A program made the translations under genes and the position numbers. This document shows, piece after piece, positions 32,583-43,033 of a stretch of 64,000 bases of DNA (position 1 is its first letter; every line of letters begins with the position of its first letter). The DNA is taken from assembly GCA_029959085.1 (NCBI GenBank), contig JARWIR010000002.1, positions 64,100,154-64,164,153 of the forward strand. Direction: 5' to 3'. This DNA is from Nemophila menziesii. Taxonomy: Eukaryota > Streptophyta > Magnoliopsida > Boraginales > Hydrophyllaceae. The notes beneath the pieces were generated by a model. The model did no database searches and was not told where the DNA came from. It was given only the letters and a program-made list of their open reading frames with translations.

Positions 32583-32985
32583 AGCAAATTCTATATTTAG
32601 GCCGTTAGCTATGGTCTAAAAGTATTTTTAGACCAAATATTTTAAAAATATTATTTTTAGGCAAAACGTTCAAATTTACAATTTTTAGGCTATTTCACTA
32701 ATTTCGTGATATATTTCATAGATTTTAAGGGTAATTGGGCATTTCAAATAAACTATATTTGAAATGTCCAAATTTCTTTTAAAATCTATGAAATATCTTG
32801 TGAAATTAGTAAAATAGTCTAAAAATAGTTCTTATAAATGTGTTTGGTCTAAAAATTGTACTTTTAAATGCGTTAGGTCTAACAAAAGAATTTTTTTATA
32901 AATACCTTTAGTCTAAAAATAATATTTTTAAAATCCTAAAAATATTTTTAGGTGATAATAATTTTCTAAAAATAAATTTTACTCA
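32583..32985. mobile_element. Foldback MITE in NRT2 upstream region, 8-9-bp TSD
   Basis: A long imperfect inverted repeat folds about a centre near 32752 (ATTTCAAATAAACTATATTTGAAAT). Outer ends GAGCAAATTCTATATTTAG and the reverse complement of the far end, GAGTAAAATTTATTTTTAG, match well. Direct repeats TTAATTAAG flank it at 32574-32582 and 32986-32994. An 8- or 9-bp duplication fits hAT or Mutator families respectively; the superfamily is open. It ends about 480 bp before the NRT2 ATG. Confidence 0.78.
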
Positions 32986-32994
32986 TTAATTAAG

Positions 32995-33467
32995 GGTATG
33001 ACAATACAAGGTATACACTTCTATATATTCAATATATTTTTTTATTGTTTGTAATTTTTTTTTTTTTGTTCGAATTTCTATTGTTTGTAATGAGTTCACC
33101 ACTTTAGAGAATTTTTTTTAGGCAAAACCACTTTAGAGAGGAATGCGAACCAACAAACAGTATTTTATCTTTTTCGTTACATGTATGTTAATAAATTTAC
33201 ACAAACTCGGAAGAATTACATGTGATATTGTGATAAGCAACGCAGTTTTATAAAAAAAAAGTCAACTGCTCACACATAATTCATTATGATGATATTGGAG
33301 AGTTATTTTACTCTAACGATAAGATTTAATCTGTAGACTTATTATTAAAGGTAGAAGTCTAGACCACCGGTATTGCATTATAAATACCACACAACTTTAC
33401 CCTCCATTAGATCTCAACTTGTAATACTCTTCCTCTCTTTCTCCATTGTTATATTAAACATTTTAAC
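32995..33467 (+). promoter_or_regulatory. NRT2 proximal promoter and 5' UTR
   Basis: AT-rich upstream region with a TATA box, TATAAATA at 33379-33386 (GCATTATAAATACCAC). It is followed by a CT-rich leader (CTCTTCCTCTCTTTCTCC) reaching the ATG at 33468. Transcription would start around 33410. No nitrate-responsive element was identified by eye. Confidence 0.65.
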
Positions 33468-35551
33468 ATGGCTAATACCGATCAAGATTCCATAGGAAAA
33501 TCTGTGCATGGATTAACAGGCAAAGAGCAAACATTTGCTTTCTCTGCGGAATCATCCTCATCCCAAGTCCCCACAGATACCAAACCAAAATTTTCTTTGC
33601 CAGTTGATTCTGAGCATAGGGCAACAACTCTAAAGATATTTTCCTTTGAACAACCTCACATGAGATCATTCCATCTTGCTTGGATATCTTTCTTTACTTG
33701 CTTCGTCTCCACATTTGCTGCTGCTCCTCTCGTTCCTATTATTCGGGACAATCTAAACCTTACTAGAGGAGACATCGGTAATGCTGGGGTTGCTTCTGTC
33801 TCAGGGAGCATGTTTTCCAGGCTTATCATGGGTGCAGTTTGTGACTTAATAGGACCAAGATATGGTTGTGCATTTATCAATATTTTAACAGCTCCTATTG
33901 TTTTTTCTGTTGCTTATATATCATCAGCAGAAGGTTTTATAGCTGTACGGTTCATGATAGGGTTTTCATTAGCTACATTTGTTTCATGTCAATATTGGAC
34001 AACTATAATGTTCAATGGTAAAATAATCGGTCTTGTTAATGGTGTCGCTGGTGGATGGGGTGATATGGGAGGTGGTGTTACTCAACTTCTTATGCCTTTT
34101 CTGTATCATGTAATTACATTATCAGGAGCCACTCCATTCACTGCCTGGAGAATAGCCTTTTTCATTCCAGGGTGGCTCCATATTATCGTAGGACTCATGG
34201 TCTTAATTCTTGGCCAAGATTTGCCTGATGGAAATCTCAGTGCTCTTCAGAAGAAGGGTGATGTGCACAAGGATCAATTTTCCAGGGTAGCCGTCTTATT
34301 TTTTTTTTTTTTTTTTCAAAGCCGTCTTATTATATTAATTAATACTGTTCCATACATGGTTCAAATAAAATTCTGAATTTATATGCATTACAAGAAATGG
34401 TATCTTTAGCGGCAAAAAATTTAACACTAAAAATCTTAATTTTGCCGCTAATAGTTCGTTATTTGTTGCCTTTATAAGTTTCTCGCTAAAGATGCATTTA
34501 GTAGCAAATTATTTGTTTTTGCCTCTATTAACTTTATCTTTAGCGGCAAATATTGCCGCTAAAAATATAATTAGAGGCCATTTTGGTTTTTTAAAATATT
34601 ATTAGAAGTCATTTTAGTTGTTGCCGCAATAGTTTCCCTGCTAATGCTACTATTTCTTGTAGTGATGTAGTTACTTGACTTGTTCTTTTAATTTTCCAGG
34701 TTTTTACTTATGCGGTCACTAATTACAGAACATGGATCTTCTTTCTTCTTTACGGATTTTCAATGGGTCTTCAGCTGTGCATCAACAATGTTTTAGCAGA
34801 ATACTTTTATGACAAGTAAGTTACTTCTATAATCCAACAGTTTAATACCTTAGTGCATATTCATATTATTAACCATCAATTTATATGTACATATAGGTTC
34901 AATCTCAAACTTCACACAGCTGGAATTGTAGCTGCAACATATGGGATGACTAATTGCTTTGCACGCCCCTTAGGAGGGTATGCTTCTGATGTGGCAGCAA
35001 GAAAGTTTGGCATGAGGGGTAGGCTATGGATCCTCTGGATTGCTCAAACACTTGGTGGTGTCTTTTGTATATGGCTCGGTCGTGCTGAATCTCTTCCAAT
35101 AGCGATTCTAGCAATGATTTTATTCTCCATTTTAGTACAAGCAGCTTGTGGAGCAACATATGGAATCATTCCATATGTTTCTCGGCGATCACTAGGACTA
35201 ATTTCCGGATTCACGGGGGCTGGGGGTAACTTTGGAGGTGGTTTAGCTCAATTAGTATTCTTCTCAAGCTCGAAATTTTCTACAGCAACAGGTCTTACTT
35301 TGATGGGAATAATGGCAGTGATTTGTACACTTCCTGTTGCATTTATCCATTTCCCACAATGGGGGAGCATGTTTCTTCCACCTTCCAAAAACAACAAGTA
35401 TGATGAAGAATACTACTATGGCTCAGAGTGGAATGAAGACGAAAAACTAAAAGGATTGCATCAAGGAAGCCTTAAATTTGCTGAGAATAGCCGATCAGAA
35501 CGCGGGAAGAGACACACCATCAGATCAGCTTCAACACCAATGCATGTTTGA
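33468..35551 (+). CDS. NRT2: High-affinity nitrate transporter, NRT2 family (three exons)
   Basis: Exons 33468-34286, 34700-34815 and 34897-35551 join to 529 codons plus TGA, the usual NRT2 length. The introns are GT-AG, phase 0 and phase 2. NRT2 proteins are 12-span MFS nitrate/proton symporters of the root plasma membrane, usually working with NAR2/NRT3. Visible: MFS loop [12 protein letters not shown] (122-133), TM2 Arg118 in FSRLIMG, TM8 Arg335 in CFARPLGG (both Args are the nitrate ligands in the family), and nitrate signature 2, [10 protein letters not shown], with Asn423. Signature 1 reads [10 protein letters not shown], with Asp199 where I recall Asn. In TM7 GLQLCINN has Gln298 and Asn302 where the family usually has Glu and Asp. 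The tail [13 protein letters not shown] resembles NRT2.1-type members. No frame damage was seen; altered activity is possible. Confidence 0.93.
34386..34664. mobile_element. CACTA-type MITE in NRT2 intron 1, TSD ATG
   Basis: Terminal inverted repeats CATTACAAGAAATGGTA and, reversed, CACTACAAGAAATAGTA enclose 279 bp with internal TTTAGCGGCAAA and TTGCCGCTAA repeats. The 3-bp duplication ATG is at 34383-34385 and 34665-34667. A CACTACAAGAAA terminus and a 3-bp TSD are hallmarks of CACTA (En/Spm) elements. It encodes nothing. It makes up most of the 413-bp intron, whose other part includes a T-run at 34300-34316. Confidence 0.9.
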
Positions 35552-35692
35552 TAAACAATGTTGCTTATGCTACGAGGCTGTGAGCTCAGCATTTTGCTGA
35601 AAGAGCCTTGATGCTAGCTAGCTGTTCATTAACAAGTTTTTGTATTTAAGTTTCAAGTTTCTATAATTGTGAACCTACTACCAGACTTAAAT

Positions 35693-35698
35693 AATAAA
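35693..35698 (+). terminator. NRT2 poly(A) signal
   Basis: AATAAA about 140 bp after the stop codon, in AT-rich sequence. The remaining sequence to 35926 shows no feature. Confidence 0.5.
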
Positions 35699-35926
35699 AG
35701 GTGTCTATGTTACTTTAAAATTGATATAATTTAAAGATGCTTAATTCTTTGTTGTCATTAAAATATTTTAAAATAATAACAAGGAGTTACTTAATTCCTC
35801 TTCTTTTACAATATTTAGATAAAGAGTTAAAGATTCAACCAATGATAAATCAAACCATTCAAAAATATTAAGCTTTTGTCGGACAGATATTGCCAAAATA
35901 TTGTCAGTTCCATTAAGCTATCTTTT

Positions 35927-36379
35927 TGTTACTCTTGAATATAAACAAGAAGGTTTATCAGACAAATCTTATACGCAGCGGATTGGAATGAAGAGTCCTG
36001 ACTTTAGCCTTCTTGTAATTGATTGAATTAGAATGAATCGCTTCTGCTATCTGGTCGTAAGTTTAATTACAAGAACTAAACCTTTTGTTTTCACAACCTA
36101 AATGTCTCAGAATTATATGTGTTGTATTCTTGATTTGGAGAGAAAAGAATTGTACGCTTGTTAGCTTTGATTGTCTGTTGTGTTGTGATTTTGTGAGAAA
36201 GAGAGGCTCTATTTATAGAGCTGAAGAGTTGGTTTATTGCCTGTAAATAAACCACTCTCTCACTTTCTCCACCTCCTCTACCATCTAAGTGGGAAGTTAT
36301 CTTTGATAACTTCCCTGTACGCTCATGTCTTTCCCATCATGGGTGACATGGGATAAAAATAATTTTTGTATCTCTTTCA
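35927..36379 (-). repeat. 3' LTR of copia element G
   Basis: Plus strand TGTTACTCTTGAATATAAAC to CTCTTTCA, about 453 bp. Its first 40 bp are the same sequence found in every monomer of the large satellite. TATA box TATAAATA on the minus strand at 36210-36217, within the near-palindrome GCTCTATTTATAGAGC. The polypurine tract AGTGGGAGAA (minus, 36380-36389) sets the inner boundary. Confidence 0.83.
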
Positions 36380-37542
36380 TTCTCCCACTCGCACATGATG
36401 GAGTTACAATCATTACCTTTAGGTACATGCATTTCAATGCACCATACATCAATATTTCTCAAATCTTCTCATATACACATTTCTAGAATAATTCATCATA
36501 CTTGACAAAATAGGTCGTGCGACCGACAAGCATACGAGCATACGTTACTAATAACCTGTTAGGGTACATAGTTGCTCAAATGAAACTTCATTCCTTACGT
36601 ATCTTGTAGTACCCCAGACTAATAATTTATTGTATCATATTCAGTAACTCTGACCCCTTTAAATTGTTATCACATCGTTTATGTGATCAAAAGAGTTCGC
36701 TGACATAACTTCATTTGTCTCACTATCATGTCATAGTCTAAATTGACGTACATGATCGGTACCTGCAAGCACACACTTTGATACAGAATTTTAGTCTTCC
36801 CTTTACACTTATATCCTTTTATGTTGATTAGGTTGTTTTTCCAAACATACCTCATTAGACCGAATCATTCATGATCATTGGAAGTATGTTCAAAGTAGCA
36901 TACACCTAATCAAAATATCAAGACATAGTCAAAAGTAATAAGGGCACAATTTTGAAGGCATCACACAATGAAGAGACAGGGATCGTCTCTTCACTTCCTT
37001 CTGGTCGAAAGCACACGTGGTATGACACACGTGTTATGGTATTATTCATATAGCTCCAATTGTATGTCACAATTTTATAAATACCATACAGATATATAAT
37101 TAGACAAACCTCGTTGCCTAAGATAAGTTCTTCGATTGATCAACCCTTCTATGAAATCAATCAAGCAACTCATATCTGGCTCTTATAGACTAAGTAGATA
37201 GTGGGATTCTACTTCGATCATAATATAAGCTTAACATGGTTCATCCATGTTTATGATCTCATCTTAACACTTAGTTAAGGCGACTATCTTAACTCAAGTT
37301 ATCTTAAGGGTTCTTCACTACTATGAGTCAGTCTCATCTTTGCGCACTTCTAGTGCCAAAGGCGATTGCCCGTGTGATAGGGCCAATCTCAGTCTATAGG
37401 ACATACATACTTCAAAAATTACATGCATTATAATATATATCAAACATGATATTATTAAAATAAACAGTTAAATAAACATACTAATGAAAATATATATACA
37501 TGAATGCACATAAACTCGCAATATTCATACATTATATCCTGC
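36380..37542 (-). other. Copia G polypurine tract and 3' noncoding region
   Basis: About 1.15 kb between the RNase H stop and the LTR, with no supported ORF. Besides the polypurine tract I see no recognisable feature. Confidence 0.6.
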
Positions 37543-40388
37543 TTAATCATATAGATTTAACATATCCATAAATATATCCCTTGGGATATCCTTTGTGAAT
37601 GGATCAGCAAGCATATTGCGTGTGTGTATGTATTGCAAATCAACGTCCTTTTGTGCAATAATATCTCTAACAACGTTATACTTTATATCAATGTGTTTGG
37701 TCATACTGTGATACTTAGGAGCTTTCACACAAGGCTTTTCAGCTTGACTATCACAATGTATATTAACGGGACTCCCACTATTGCCTGAGAATCCTAAATG
37801 TTCATAATAACCTTTTTAACCAAACAGCCTCTGGAACCACAGCTAAGCATGCTACAAACTCGGCTTCCATTGTGGACAAAAATTATGGAGGTTTATATCT
37901 TGCTACTTCAAGAAATTGCGCAATTATTCAACATGAATACATCACCTGAGGTTTATTTACCCCCATATATATCACTAGCCCAAATAGCGTAATATATCTT
38001 TTTATATGTAATCTATTTCTTCGAAAGCATAAGGCATGATCCATAATGCCTTTTAGATATCTCAATATCCTTTTCATAGCTTTCAGATTTTCTTGTCCTG
38101 GGTTCAATTAAAAATGACTAACTAAATCTACCACATAACATACGTCTGACCTAGTTCACATCATAACATATATAAGACTATCCATGCAACTAGAATATGA
38201 CATTGTATACATTTTCTGTTTCTCTTCTAGAGTACTAGGACACATGTCGAGAGTTAAGTTTATTCCAATTGCTACAGGAGTGTCAATGTAATTTCACTTA
38301 GTCATACTAAAGCGCTCAATTATATTCATGATTTAAGGTTCTTGAGACAAATATAATAGTCCTCTAGACCTATCTCTACTAATCTTAACACCAAGAATAT
38401 AATTTGCTTCTCCCATATCTTTCATATCAATTTGAGAAGCTAGCTACTCCTTATTAGCTTGAATAAACTCTTTATCATCCCCTGCTAATAGGATGTCATC
38501 TACATATAGAGATAAGATTACAAAATTTCTTGGAACACTTAACATAAACACAGTGATTTTCACTTATCATCTCAAATCCATTTGATGAAATGACTTCATG
38601 AAATCACAAATTCCACTGTCTTTAGGCTTGCTTAAGATCATAGATTGATCTTAACAATCTACATACTTTATTCTCTTGATCTTTTGCAACGAAACCCGAA
38701 GGGTTGTTCCATGAAATTAACCTCTTCTAAATCTCCAATTAGAAATGTAGTTTTAACATCCATTTGGTGCAACTCCAGATCGAGATGTGCCACAATAGCT
38801 AAAAATAAGACGTATTGAGGTAAATCTAACAACAGGAGAAAAAATTTCCTCAAAAACTATTCCTTCCCATTGAGTAGAGCCTTTCGCTACCAAGCGAGAT
38901 TTATACCTGTCAATGGATTGCCAGATTTCCTCTTTATTTTGAGAACCCATTTATTCCCAATCGCCTTACATCTTTTCGGGAGATTAACCAGTTCCCATAC
39001 CTGGTTTTTCTTCATCGACTCCATTTCTTCTTCCATTGCTTTCTTCCATTCATTCTTAGCAGGACATGAGAATGCTTCATTAACTAATCGAGGTTCTTCT
39101 TCGTCTTGTGGAGTTATCATAAAGACTTCTCCTTCGATTTCAAATCGACGACGAGGAACTAAACCTCTAGCGCTTCTCTTAGGTTGAGAATCCTGAGAAA
39201 TAGGATTACTAGATGAAGCAATGGTTTCTTCCATCTCAAGATTTAGAGGAGTGTCTGTCTCTATTTCTTGAGTATGTGTTACCTCATCAGGTGTCACATT
39301 TGTTTGCATATCATCTTCCTGAATCTCATTTAATTCACATAAAATAGAATTTCTGTCAACCTCACCTATTCTAGGAAAAAAATCTCTAAGAATGTGACAT
39401 CTCGTAATTCAATTTCAGTAAGGCCCCCATCGTTATGTTCACCAATAAACACATATCCTTTAGAGTGATCTGGGTATCTAATAAATATACACTTCTTGCC
39501 TCTTGGACCTAACTTCCCATATTTATGAGATAGATCATGAACATAACCTGCTGACCCCCAAGGTCGCAAGTATGACAGATTACGTTTCCAACCTGTCCAT
39601 AGTTCATAAGGAGTTGATGGAATAGTCTTTGTGGGTACTCGGTTAAGTATATAACAGACGGTAAGCAAGACATCTCCCCAATAAGATATTGGAAGATTTG
39701 CTTGTGCCATCATAGACCTAACCATTTCTAGGAGTGTTCTATTCCTTCTTCATCACACAGTTCTTTCAACTGTCTGAATAGATATTCACGTCCATGATTA
39801 AGGTTTAAGGTTTTTCACCTTCCTCTCTAACTGATTTACTACTTCATTGAAATATATCATAAGAAAATTTCAATGCTACAGATGTATGAAAAATCAGTTA
39901 GACATAACCAAAAATAGTGAAATCTAAAAAAATGATGAAATAATGTTCCCACAACTATTTTAAACATATATTGGGTCACAGGCGTTTGAATGAATTATTT
40001 GCAATAGGTATTCGACTCGTTTAGTCTTTTCAAAATGGTTTCCTTTTGCTTTATCTGCTAGACAATTTTCATAAGTTGGCAAGTTGACTCTAGTCAATTA
40101 ACCCAAAAAAAAGTTTGCCTTAGCCAACAAATTCATATGGTCTTGTCCAATATGACCTAGTCTAGCATTCCATACACTTTCTTCTACGTTAAAATTACTA
40201 GAAGAAGTATTAGTAGAAAAGAAACTACCCACATAATAACTATTAAAAGAGTTATCATAATCTAGTACTACTAAAACATGAGAAATAAAACCAAAAACTT
40301 GATACTTAGCGTCATAATAGATGTCTACTTTATTGTTATGAAAATGCATATTAAAACCTAATCCTAGAAGAACAGTGACCAAGACCAA
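37543..40388 (-). pseudogene. pol: Copia integrase, reverse transcriptase and RNase H, heavily broken
   Basis: Minus-strand fragments in copia order. GAG-pre-integrase: WNARLGHIGQDHMNLLAKAN (about 40110-40180). Integrase core, decayed with stops (LPTYENCLADKAKGNHFEKT, about 40025-40085). Integrase end and post-integrase part at 39366-39725 (MVRSMMAQANLPISYW, LNRVPTKTIPSTPYELW). Linker and start of RT at 38887-39309 (EWKKAMEEEMESMKKNQVWE). RT motif HQMDVKTTFLIGDLEEVNF (about 38715-38775). Catalytic YVDD still readable at 38495-38506. RNase H end HLGFSGNSGSPVNIHCDSQA and KHIDIKYNVVRDIIAQKDVD (37560-37800). At least four frames are used and there are many stops, so no active enzyme can be made. 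Confidence 0.92.
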
Positions 40389-40680
40389 ATTCCTTCGAAA
40401 TTCAGGTGCATAAAGTGCATTATCCAGTTATAAGGTTTGACCACCTCGGAAGTTCAACTTGCAAGTGTCAAGTCTGTTGACTTCAACCTTGTTTTTGTCT
40501 CCTACCTCATATCCATCACGTTTCTTCTGGAATTAGATGGTACTCTATATATGCCTCTTGGTCTTAGGCTACATGGTCAGTCACGTCTGAATCCACAATC
40601 CATAAAGGATTAGAATCAACTAGCAAACAATACTAGTAACATATGTAAAGTTATATGAAGTAAATGATATTGCTATCTTT

Positions 40681-41444
40681 ATCCTCACTCGCGAGCGAAG
40701 TGACCTATCTTGTCACAATTATAGCATTTTACTTTACTCTCGTCTTTCTTAAAAAACGTTGTTACCACCATTCTTGTTCTTCTTGGAAGCATGCTCATTT
40801 TCGTTTCTCTTCCCATTGTTCTTGCACTTAATGCAAGAACCTTTGTGGGACCTTGACTCAGCAATATATAAGTCTGATCCTGAGACTTAACTGCATCAAG
40901 ACGTTCATCTTTCAAGGTCACATTTTGAGTCAAGTTTATCTTCAAATGCTCCCACTTATTTGAAAGAGATTGGATCTCAGCTTGAACCTGATGTTCATCA
41001 GCAAGGTTATGAGCTGCAGTCCAGGTTCCCTAATCATGTTAGACATCTCCCAAATATGCTTGGTTTGATTAGGCTTCCTCTTGTAAGTGTCAAACTTAAT
41101 GATCAATTGACTCATCTTAGTCATAGTTGTTTCTTTGTACTTTTCATTAAGAGCGTCCCACATCTCGTGAGCGGTGGTGTATTATTGACACTCATGGACA
41201 AGATCGTCATACATGGAGCTTATCAAGATGCCTCTTGTAGTGGAATATCTCTTTTTCCACTTCTCATAAGCCTCCATGTCCCTCTTGTTTTGAGCTGTGA
41301 TGCCTTCCTTAGGCTGAGCCATGACATTGTTAATAACCTCAAGAATTCTTGTTCCTCTAGAACATAATGTATTTTGAGTTTACTAGGGTATAGTTCTCAC
41401 CATTCATTATGTCTCCTTTTGAGATCATCAATGATGGTTGTCAT
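40681..41444 (-). pseudogene. gag: Copia gag, broken
   Basis: Starts near 41444 or 41407. Pieces: EQEFLEVI-like EQEFLRLL equivalents with stops near 41340-41370, WDALNEKYKETTMTKMSQLI and FDTYKRKPNQTKHIWEMSNM (40942-41163), and then a CCHC knuckle CYNCDKIGHFARE at 40681-40730 whose last Cys codon is replaced by TGA. Gag forms the particle and binds RNA; this copy cannot. Confidence 0.88.
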
Positions 41445-41880
41445 TTTCATATAAAGTAAGAGAATTTTCATTAGTATACATACATTTATTTAACTACCCA
41501 ATGCTATTAATGCAAATAGAATGAATAAGAAAGATAACAAAATAAGTGATAAAGAAAGTTCACTATGTTCCCAATCATGAACCACCATATTTTGTTTGTC
41601 TTAATGATTCAATCAATTTCATTAACTGCAAAAATTAAGTTCTCCAAGAACTCCCACTTACTCTATCATAAATAGAGCGAAAATGTATGAAAATAAACAA
41701 CTAATAACATAAAAATAAGGAAACTAGTTGAATTCATACATAAATGAAATACATGTTCAATAAAGAAATAACTAAATCAAAGCAACTAATGCAATTCCTA
41801 ACAAACAGGGATTAAAAAAAATTGGAAAAACAAACTACTAAGCAAACTACCTACTGCAAGTCCTAACTAGCATATGCCTT
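41445..41880 (-). other. Spacer between 191-aa ORF and gag in copia G
   Basis: AT-rich, no ORF of note. A polypurine-like AGTAAGTGGGAG (minus, about 41664-41675) is the only visible motif. Confidence 0.5.
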
Positions 41881-42456
41881 TCATATCCAAAACCTTAATT
41901 TAGGAATTGACTGCTCAAAGTTCACTTCCTCATAGAGTCTAATTGGAAAATAATTATCAACACTAGTAGTTCGATAATGCATTCCACAGTTGCACTGATC
42001 CGACCTAGTAGAGTTATTATAGTGCCTCCACAAGTGAGATTCAGTCAAAGCATAGACTAGCCACTCATATGTAGCTTGTCTTCCATGAACATAGTCTTCC
42101 GGAAAGTCATTCTCCCATAATATTATGAGATCCCTTTGCATCTCTCTTGGCAAAGTATTGTAAAGAACTTCTACTTTGTGTCCTTCACATATGATATCAC
42201 CCCAATTAATGACATCTTGAATCAACTTATTCACAACTACTACATGTTGCACTAAAGTATGATTAGGTCTCTTCTTATATCGAAGTGCTTTGATACTATT
42301 TTTCAAAGACTGTTTTTCTTTCGGTGTCCTTGCAACTTTTGGTCTATGGATCTCTGATGTTCCATTAGGATTTCTTACGTTCCTGTTGAGCCATCTGTAC
42401 ACTGTCAGTTGCTCAAGCCTTGATGCTCGTGATCCCCTGGATCGTGTCAACACCAT
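41881..42456 (-). CDS. Uninterrupted 191-aa ORF between PBS and gag of copia G
   Basis: Same strand as gag and pol, ATG at 42454-42456, stop TGA at 41881-41883. The N-terminus is basic (MVLTRSRGSR, then KVARTPKEKQSLKNSIKALR). The middle, VVVVNKLIQDVINWGDIICE followed by VEVLYNTLPREMQRDLI, recalls the helix pattern of copia Gag (hydrophobic helix, then LNSLP-like LYNTLPREMQ). The C-terminal half has TRSDQCNCGMHYRTTSVDNY, with two Cys and a His but no standard knuckle. I do not recognise a family. It is intact although gag and pol next to it are full of stops. It could be a second gag-like gene, a captured host fragment or a chance survivor. Confidence 0.55.
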   Translation of the reverse strand: MVLTRSRGSRASRLEQLTVYRWLNRNVRNPNGTSEIHRPKVARTPKEKQSLKNSIKALRYKKRPNHTLVQHVVVVNKLIQDVINWGDIICEGHKVEVLYNTLPREMQRDLIILWENDFPEDYVHGRQATYEWLVYALTESHLWRHYNNSTRSDQCNCGMHYRTTSVDNYFPIRLYEEVNFEQSIPKLRFWI

Positions 42457-42576
42457 TTTTCTACATATAGAAAAAATTAAGAACAGTTAAAATAATACAC
42501 CAAAATTGATAAGGAAACAAGAAAAAGTAATAATAATATCTTTCCAGAAACTCTATTCATTATCAATAATTTAAGG

Positions 42577-42631
42577 TAGCAAATCTGGTAAGGCTACTAG
42601 TCACTTGACTAGGTGGTCTGGGTTTGAATCC
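42577..42631 (+). repeat. tRNA-like segment in the copia G leader
   Basis: A-box-like TAGCAAATCTGG (42577-42588) and B-box-like GGTTTGAATCC (42621-42631), each one mismatch from consensus. Between them CTAGTCACTTGACTAG can form an anticodon-arm-like hairpin. Transcription would run opposite to the element. All later monomers lack the A-box half but keep a perfect B box. Confidence 0.6.
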
Positions 42632-43021
42632 CTTAACATGCATTTTGATTTTTTAAAACAATATAGGTCCGAAAATATCCGGCGCCCAAACAAAAAAAAT
42701 TCGGTCCGATATATTAATTAAAAAAATGGTCCAATTCAGCCAAGCCCAAAAAAAAGAATCGGCCAAAAAATTAATAAAAAAATTAATTCAAGGCTAATTT
42801 AAATATATGGGCTGCTGGGGTATGGGCTGCTTAATTTAAACCTATGGATTAGGCTAACCTAAATATACAATATACATCTAACAGATAAAAGCCTTTTTTT
42901 CTTTCTTTTCTTCTACTGTCGACAATATAAAAAACAAAAAAAAATCTCACTTTCTTCTTCTTCTGTTCGACACAAAAAATTCTCAAAAAAAAATCTACAA
43001 TATATTCAATTGGGTAACATT

Positions 43022-43033
43022 GCTCTGATACCA
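43022..43033 (-). other. Primer-binding site of copia G (initiator Met tRNA)
   Basis: Minus strand TGGTATCAGAGC, the standard plant copia PBS complementary to the 3' end of initiator-Met tRNA, two bases from the LTR terminus GTAACA (43036-43041 on plus). Copies of this site recur in every satellite monomer, often as TTAGTATCAGAGC. Confidence 0.9.

Noticed and set aside
33468..34376. A 302-aa single-exon NRT2 product
   Set aside because: The frame after 34286 reads a T-run and AT-rich intron ([10 protein letters not shown]); joining at GT-AG borders restores the conserved NRT2 sequence and family length.
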